A stretch of 64,000 bases of DNA from Melieria omissa (taxonomy: Eukaryota; Arthropoda; Insecta; Diptera; Ulidiidae). The notes under the pieces are model-generated. The model saw nothing but the letters and a program-made list of their open reading frames with translations, made no database searches and was not told the origin of the DNA. The translations under genes were made by a program, and so were the position numbers. How positions within the stretch are numbered: position 1 is the stretch's first letter; the number at the start of each line of letters is the position of its first letter. Of this stretch, positions 58,025 through 64,000 are shown one piece after another. The stretch lies in assembly GCA_963971225.1 (NCBI GenBank), contig OZ020269.1, forward strand, positions 95,793,540 to 95,857,539, in the 5' to 3' direction.

Positions 58025-58199
58025 GAGAACAGACTGTGGTGGATCCAGGGAGGGAGGGGGATTTTGGGGTTGAAACCCCCCGAAATATTTGGATCGACTA
58101 TAAAACTACAAAAAAATTAAAAGGAATTTTATAAATATAAAAGAATTACTTTTTAAAACCCCCTCCGAAATATTTTTCTGGATCCGCGCCTGAGAACAG
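58025..58199. mobile_element. 159-bp hAT-type MITE with 8-bp target duplication
   Basis: GAGAACAG flanks both sides (58025-58032 and 58192-58199). The ends read ACTGTGGTGGATCCAG and, on the other strand, AGGCGCGGATCCAG, sharing the GGATCCAG core. The interior carries CCCCC(T/C)CCGAAATATTT-like stretches near both ends as an imperfect hairpin. An 8-bp duplication is the hAT signature. No ORF is present. Confidence 0.85.
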
Positions 58200-58750
58200 T
58201 TAACACTGATCTGTCAACCGATGGTCAATTTCCCTATGCCCCACATCCGACAGAGCCGGCAGAGCGTCTTCATTGCCTCTATTTGGACATCTCAAGTGGA
58301 AGCTAGTTTAAAACCACATTTAGAGCCTCACCTGGAGTGGTGCTCATAGAGCCTGTGATACCAAGTTACACACTTCGCTGGAGTCTGGCAAAGACAGCTA
58401 CATTGAATTTAGCTTAACTTAGGCCGCAAAATGGGCCCATTGTGATACCAAGAGAAGAAAATGATCTAATTAACTGCAAGTTAAAGTGCCAATTTGTTTT
58501 GTGGACAGAACCTAGCAAGTCACTTATGCTGACTGATCTGAGGTCGTCCCAGTGGTCGAAGAAAGTGGAGCCTAAAGCATTCCACCTTCGTATGAAGAGA
58601 GCTAGACAGTAACAGAGAAGGTGAGTTATAGAGAATGTCCCGTCAAATTCGAGACGATCGTTCTGATATGTTGTCTGCCAAGCGAGACAAGAGACGCCTG
58701 AGGTTTAAAGTGATCCATAGTTGATTGGTAATAGAGCAAGTGCTCTCCTC
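58200..58750. other. Transposon-like debris, no domain
   Basis: Sequence between two RNase H relics and of similar GC content. It probably belongs to the same non-LTR copies, but no motif could be assigned. Confidence 0.3.
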
Positions 58751-58854
58751 CTGTCAATACTTGTTGGCTTTATCGAGGAAGGAAGAGCATACTTATTATG
58801 ACTTTACTTGTAGCAAGAGGGTAGAGGGAGGGAGGGTAGTAAGGGACTGTAATA

Positions 58855-59220
58855 GTGGTATTGTCGTCTGGTGGGGTGGTGTTACGTCTGGCAAGCTCAT
58901 CGGCTATGCAGTTTTCCCTGATATCTCTGCGGCCCGGTACCCAAGTCAGCAAGGAGCGGTAGAGAGAGACCACTTTCAACGTGGTGGAGGCCTTCTTGAG
59001 GGTTTTAAGTCCTGCCTGACTGCCCGTAAACTTCTAACCGTACCTCCAGAGAGATTACGTAGTTTTAGCAAAGAAAGGACTTTAAAATTGCTAGTACTTC
59101 CTCTTGGAAAACACTGAACAAATCTGGAAACCGAAAGCTGTCTTCCATGTGTGGGTCAACAATCCTTCTCTACCTACTCCCAGCTAGACAGCTTGGAGCC
59201 ATTTGTGTAGAAACATACTC
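58855..59220 (-). pseudogene. Non-LTR RNase H relic
   Basis: The minus strand begins near 59215 with Phe-Tyr-Thr-Asn-Gly-Ser-Lys (Asn replaces the catalytic Asp). It has Ser-Val-Phe-Gln-Glu-Glu-Val-Leu-Ala-Ile near 59115, and ends with Leu-Thr-Trp-Val-Pro-Gly-Arg-Arg-Asp-Ile then Ile-Ala-Asp-Glu-Leu-Ala-Arg-Arg near 58890. There are several frame changes, and His of the GH motif is replaced by Arg. It is dead. Confidence 0.75.
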
Positions 59221-59869
59221 CATAACTAGGTACCCACTAGGTTCCCACTTCCGTCTTTGAGTTATGTGGGTTGATAATTTGTAGTTAAATAGGTGAGATG
59301 GTAAGGAGTAGTCTATGTTGTTAGGTAAGTCGGGTACTTTACCTAAAATAAGACAGTGACCGAAATCCGTGCGCGCCCATCTCCTAGTAGTGTTCAATCT
59401 TGCAGCAGACTGGGTTGCAACTTGTTTCCCATGAAGATCAACGAAGAGGAAGTTGAGCAAAGGAAGGAAGAGGAAGTTATTAGTGTTGATCGCATGGCGC
59501 CGGTTATGATAAGCGCCGCCGATCTTTGAACCGAGTCCAATGGCTTCTGATAGACCCTTTTCTCGAGAAGAGAATAGAGAGAGAATAGGCCTGATCACTG
59601 AAATGAAAATGCATTATTCGTGGTTGCAAGCCAAAGTTTTCACCAACTGTTGCCTTGTGAAACCATTTCAGTATGTTCGCTTTCCTGCTAAGTTTCCTGT
59701 CCAGCAATATACCAAGGAACTGTATGCCATGTTACTATGAAGGATTTATATTTTCACGCCTGTATCATCTTTTTGTTGGGGCTCGACAAAAGTATTGATT
59801 TTTTTTTTTGGCGCACAGAGTTGTATTCGTCTTTAAGATGTTTTCGTTTGTGTTTCTACTGAAAACATC
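59221..59869. other. Intronic sequence, no exon seen
   Basis: The open stretch at 59230-59598 on the minus strand probably continues the non-LTR debris. Nothing specific was recognised. Confidence 0.3.
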
Positions 59870-60093
59870 TCTCGAAATAAATTTACAGCTACGTGATGCA
59901 TCAGCGACGCTTATAAGAAGCGCGAATTAGCGAACAACAGCGCACCAAACCGATCTTAGCGAAGTCCCTAACCATCTTGCTGCCACCTCCTTTACACAAC
60001 AGATGGCACTCTGAGCGGTAGCTTAGAATGGAGGGGTCTGTCCTAATTCAGCGGCGGTAGATGGCACCCCCATTACTTAGGACAACCTACGGC
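59870..60093 (-). repeat. Dispersed repeat family D, copy 2
   Basis: The reverse complement matches 23661-23875 over ~220 bp with the same block order (TAATGGGGG, GCCATCTACCGC, GCCATCTGTTGTGTAAA, CAAGATGGTT, GTAGCTGTA). Opposite orientation and distance show dispersal. Confidence 0.75.
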
Positions 60094-63000
60094 AGAATAA
60101 TCAAGACGAAAACACTTTTTCCGATGTGTTTTGAGCAGAAAAAAATACTTTTTTTCGTGGGAATCTGATATTACAGATAAATAAGAAAAAACTACCTCAG
60201 ACTGAGATATAATGAAACCATTCGAAACTAATTAACTATTTTTTGTTTTTTGAACATTATAAAAAGGAGACATTTGAAAATTGCAAAAATGCCTCAAATA
60301 GGATCCACAGTGGACTACACATAAACGCTCATTTGCTTCATACTTCAACACACATTTTCATTAAAAACCGTTCATGGCCATTTAACAACCAACATAAATC
60401 TCTGCAACAAGACAACTTACCAACCAGTGAATGCAAATTGCAACTGACTTCCGAAAACATGTATAACGCCAACACACAGGATTTATTACGAAAAATACAA
60501 TTCAGCAAAGTTATTACCGCCGCCTAAGTACCGCTTCACCAAAGCCGTTGACCGCATTCCACATCGTACAACGAACTCGATTTGTGCTTCCTCCAAATTT
60601 GGGCCACTCACTCGCTCCTACGTGCGTTTGTATGTGTGTAACACACACATATGTGCAGGACATACGAATTTCCATAACTACTACACACACACACACGCAG
60701 ACTCGCATAAAACATGCGCACATCTCGTTGTCGCCGGCACATTTGTTATAAACACATTGCTATGGCCGCTGTTTAGATTCGCCTTTCGCACACGTTCCAT
60801 TCGAACTTGTAGTAAAAGCCTATGCGGAGCAGTTGGCACGCTTCCATAGAATTCGACATGCAAAATTATGCTCAGATATTGCATGCTCGTCCCCCTACAA
60901 ACGACCCACACATTATGTCGTTTTTACTGTTATTTTTTGCTGTTGGTGCTATTAAATTGCGCAAAATTTCGCAGCTGCAGCGTTCATTTTCACCATAAAA
61001 TACGATTTATTGATTTGCTCTGTGCACGCTTTTCCATTCCTTTTCCATTTCCTCGGCTGTCACTGCCTCTATTGGCACACTTCCTTCCTCTCTTCGTGAT
61101 TAAATACAGTCACACATAGGATACTTGTACATAGGTCCATATACTAACAGTGGTGTATATGTGTGCAGGTGTGTGTAGTTTTTTTTTATAATTTGTATCT
61201 GTCAAATACGCGACTTATCAATGCGATCGAAATCACATCTTTTACCTACTAAACTCGTTCTTGCTTTTGTCACCGTTGACTAGAAATTGACATCAATAAA
61301 AAGCTTTGAAGTGAAAACTCATTTATATTTTTAGCCTTTCTTTGTCAAAAAAAAGTACAAAAAAAATACAAAATTGTATTTAATTGGCACGCCCCATTGT
61401 AGGTTAGCACCTGAGTTCACCAGTTCGTTGGTTGTATTTGTTGCGTACAGTATTATCCACAATGAAGACTTGGGTTGGTTGTATGAATGAAAGATGCAAA
61501 ATATACTCAAAATGTAGAATGCATCTTATTTACTTCTATCATATACATAACTACCATATATGTATGTTCTACCATATATAACGGTGGCACTATGAAGATC
61601 TAAGATTGAGCTTCCTTTGATTTTATCTCATTTATCTATTCATCCATTATTTGTAGATAAGTAAAGGTTATACGTTGTAATTAGACTTGTCGATTTCGAA
61701 CTGCACTTTGAGGACTTTTGACAGAAATTTGTTCTTAAATAAAAATCCCCTCGATTCGTATATTAAAACAAAATGTTGCTTTATTCTTCCAAATGTCGCT
61801 TTATTGCTCAAATTTAACTGATTTTAGAATAACTTAACCAACTAACTTGATTTGCTTGGAATTTCAGCTCTAGCAAGCGGACTTAAACCTTAACCCATTC
61901 GACCATTCGACACTGAATTTTACTCTGTGTCTCGATATTACTTTCTGATATTGAAATCATGAAAAACTTTCCTTTCCATTTAAAGTCACCACGCCTCTTT
62001 GTTAGAGTTCTAGAGCTAGTTTACTTTTGAACAATTTTAGCTTAAAATGGGTTAAATAAATTTTAAATCAATATTCATGAATAATACAAAATTATTACTT
62101 TTTATTTTATTTAACCATTATTAAAAAAAACTGGGTTTTAATAAAACGCGCCCAATTCGTAGACTTCGATTAGAACACAAACTTTCCCTGATATCGCTGC
62201 AAATTATTGGAAATTCTGTTGGGGATAATAGTAAAATTTTTGTAATTTTCTTTGAATTTACTTCTAAAAATATTTATTTGTTGGTGCCTATTTAAATTAA
62301 ACCCATAAATCAATCGTAGCTTTTGCTATAAACTGACAAAAACGTGAAGTTGCTCTCAGGCAACTTTGGGGTCGGAATGGTTAAATAAAAATATAACAAA
62401 TAGTTTTTATAAAGAAGAAAAAAATTTAAAAAAAATATTGCGAAAATTTATTTTCGCTGGGCAAAGCAAGCGTAGTTCGTATCGCTGGATTGTGCCAAAG
62501 TAAATCGGAGCGTAACTCGTTTTTGGTAGTCTGTCAACTTTATTTATTTAACTCAATTTATGGTAAACATAGGCTATATAGAATCAGTCACGCCCACTTT
62601 TCGCGCCCACTAAACAAATAAAACAACTTTTTAGTACATTTCTGCAAATCAATATTGATATCAAATGATTCAGAGTTTGATAGAGTTAAACATAGGTTAT
62701 ATAAGATTGAACAGGCCTACCTCATGCCCACGCCCTCCATAGTGACAGAAAACAGCCATGGTATACTTTTGATTTTTATTCTGTTTTCGTTGAGTAAACT
62801 CGTCTTCACTAAAGAATGATTAAACAGTTAAAATGTTAAACAAAAACATATACCCGAGAATACTAAATGATTATTGGTGATCTTGCGGTGTGGTTCTTTA
62901 CCAATAGCCAATTCCCTAGACACAGATATGAATAGAGGTTGTAGCTTAGACATCTGCAAGGGGTCAGGTTATGGGGTTCGAGTGGAGTGACTCCGCTGAA

Positions 63001-64000
63001 TGAGTAGAGTTATTGACTACGCTAGACTCGCTAAAACTTGACTTGCTTGATAAAAAGTTTGATAAAGTTAATGTTAATATGCAATTTGAGGGATTTTCTG
63101 AGGACTTTTTTATGAGTCCTTTTGGAGGATATAAAATTCGACCGAGTTTTGGCATTTTATAAAAGTCTGTAATGAAACGGCTTATACCACTTTGATGAAA
63201 CATTTGAATAATTTAGTTTTCGGGGCTTTTAGTAGTTTATTGTGTTTTTGATCTGGAATCTGCTGCATTTCGGGAATAATTAACCATAAAAGTTATACCA
63301 TATGATGGAATCACACTGAAAAAAACCTCCAGTGTATTGTTTTCGCTCACCAATAAAATTATATCCTTTATTTCTCCACCATCAGTTGAATAATTCTGCA
63401 ATGAATCCCCAACAGCTCAAAGCATTATTGGCGCATTTAAATGTACTATGCGGATTTATTGCATTAAATGCTTAACGCAATTTCACTGCACTATGTTCAA
63501 GTTGTAAATGTAAAATGTATAATAGTAGTAAAATTTAACACCTGCAGTGCCCGCAGGCTTGTTTGCGAACAAAGGATATGTATGCAATATTTTTAGATAA
63601 ATGCAAATTTGTATGCGCTAACATGTGGAAAACATGTGAAAACAGTTCCAGCGATTGTTGTTGGTTTTGTCATTGTATTTATATGTAATTTTTTTTTCAA
63701 ATGATGAAAACAATTTTTAGTTCAAAAGGTATAAAAATGTTAAGCTGTAACCTGGTTATTATGAGAGGAATTTTTATTACGAGAGAGGTTTCATATCTGT
63801 CAAAAATTTCTATTTTTTATTCAAATTTTGGTATAAATTTGAATAATATGAGCTAGAGATCGTTGGTTCGATTCTCAACTTTTAAATTCGTTCTTCTTTC
63901 TAACAGTTTTCTATCCCTTCATTTACCTGCCAAATCCTTTACCTTTGAAAAAGCTTTTATTCTTTTCACTCCAATCAGTTGTGATGATCAGATCAGACCA
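60094..64000. other. Intronic or intergenic, no gene seen
   Basis: A (CA)n tract lies at 60684-60700, and TATATGTATG-like runs near 61555. AT-rich sequence follows to the window end. No exon with a pgant9 catalytic motif, no RNA gene and no transposon ends were recognised. Confidence 0.35.

Larger units (their letters stand above)
54301..64000 (+). other. pgant9: Inferred first intron of pgant9 (continues past window)
   Basis: It starts with the donor GTGAGT at 54301. No open frame downstream shows a glycosyltransferase A or lectin motif on the plus strand. All following features (arrays, relics, MITE) would then be intronic. This rests on exon 1 being correctly identified. Confidence 0.6.

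Noticed and set aside
63850..63885. Box-B-like GGTTCGATTCTC near the right end
   Set aside because: There is no box A at the right distance upstream and no similarity to the SINE heads.

Overview
The window looks like transposon-rich, AT-rich DNA from a higher fly (Diptera: Brachycera). A tephritid fruit fly is my best guess, but that is inference. It has (CA)n and (CAA)n runs typical of fly DNA, D34D mariner transposases, RTE-type non-LTR elements with short tandem-repeat tails, tRNA-derived SINEs and long degenerate satellites. No bacterial or viral gene organisation is present.

Only two coding regions look real. At 53838-54300 (+) is the first coding exon of a type II membrane protein, recognised as the start of the polypeptide GalNAc-transferase Pgant9. 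It ends in a consensus splice donor, and the rest of the gene must lie beyond the window. At 39800-42832 (-) is an uninterrupted 1010-codon endonuclease/reverse transcriptase ORF. It belongs to a full-length RTE element (39768-43023) bounded by an 11-bp target duplication.

Layout: 0-1.7 kb holds RTE tails, RNase H relics and a SINE head. 2.1-3.5 kb is a ~58-bp satellite. A deleted mariner lies at 7.4-8.1 kb, and an AT desert at 10.3-11.3 kb. A ~135-bp satellite occupies 14.0-15.7 kb. A cluster of dyad-symmetric repeats lies at 19.6-20.4 kb. A TTAA-flanked hairpin MITE cuts an RNase H relic at 24.1-25.1 kb. Simple arrays of (TCTAG)n, (TCCAA)n and (GTATC)n lie at 28.5 and 30.9-31.9 kb. MITEs sit at 32.3 and 38.6 kb. 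The RTE element sits inside an ~83-bp satellite (39.8-44.4 kb). A mariner carrying an RTE fragment lies at 46.5-48.2 kb, and a probable solo LTR carrying a SINE at 48.5-49.2 kb. The pgant9 exon is at 53.8 kb. Its first intron contains a (TCTTAG)n array, a 1.3-kb hexamer-register pyrimidine array, RNase H relics and a small hAT MITE.

There is no operon-like cooperation. The biology is one host gene start with a long repeat-filled intron and a layered record of transposon insertions. I found no convincing unknown protein system. The most unusual signals are structural: the dyad repeat cluster, the hairpin MITEs, the two-phase pentanucleotide array and the hexamer-register array.
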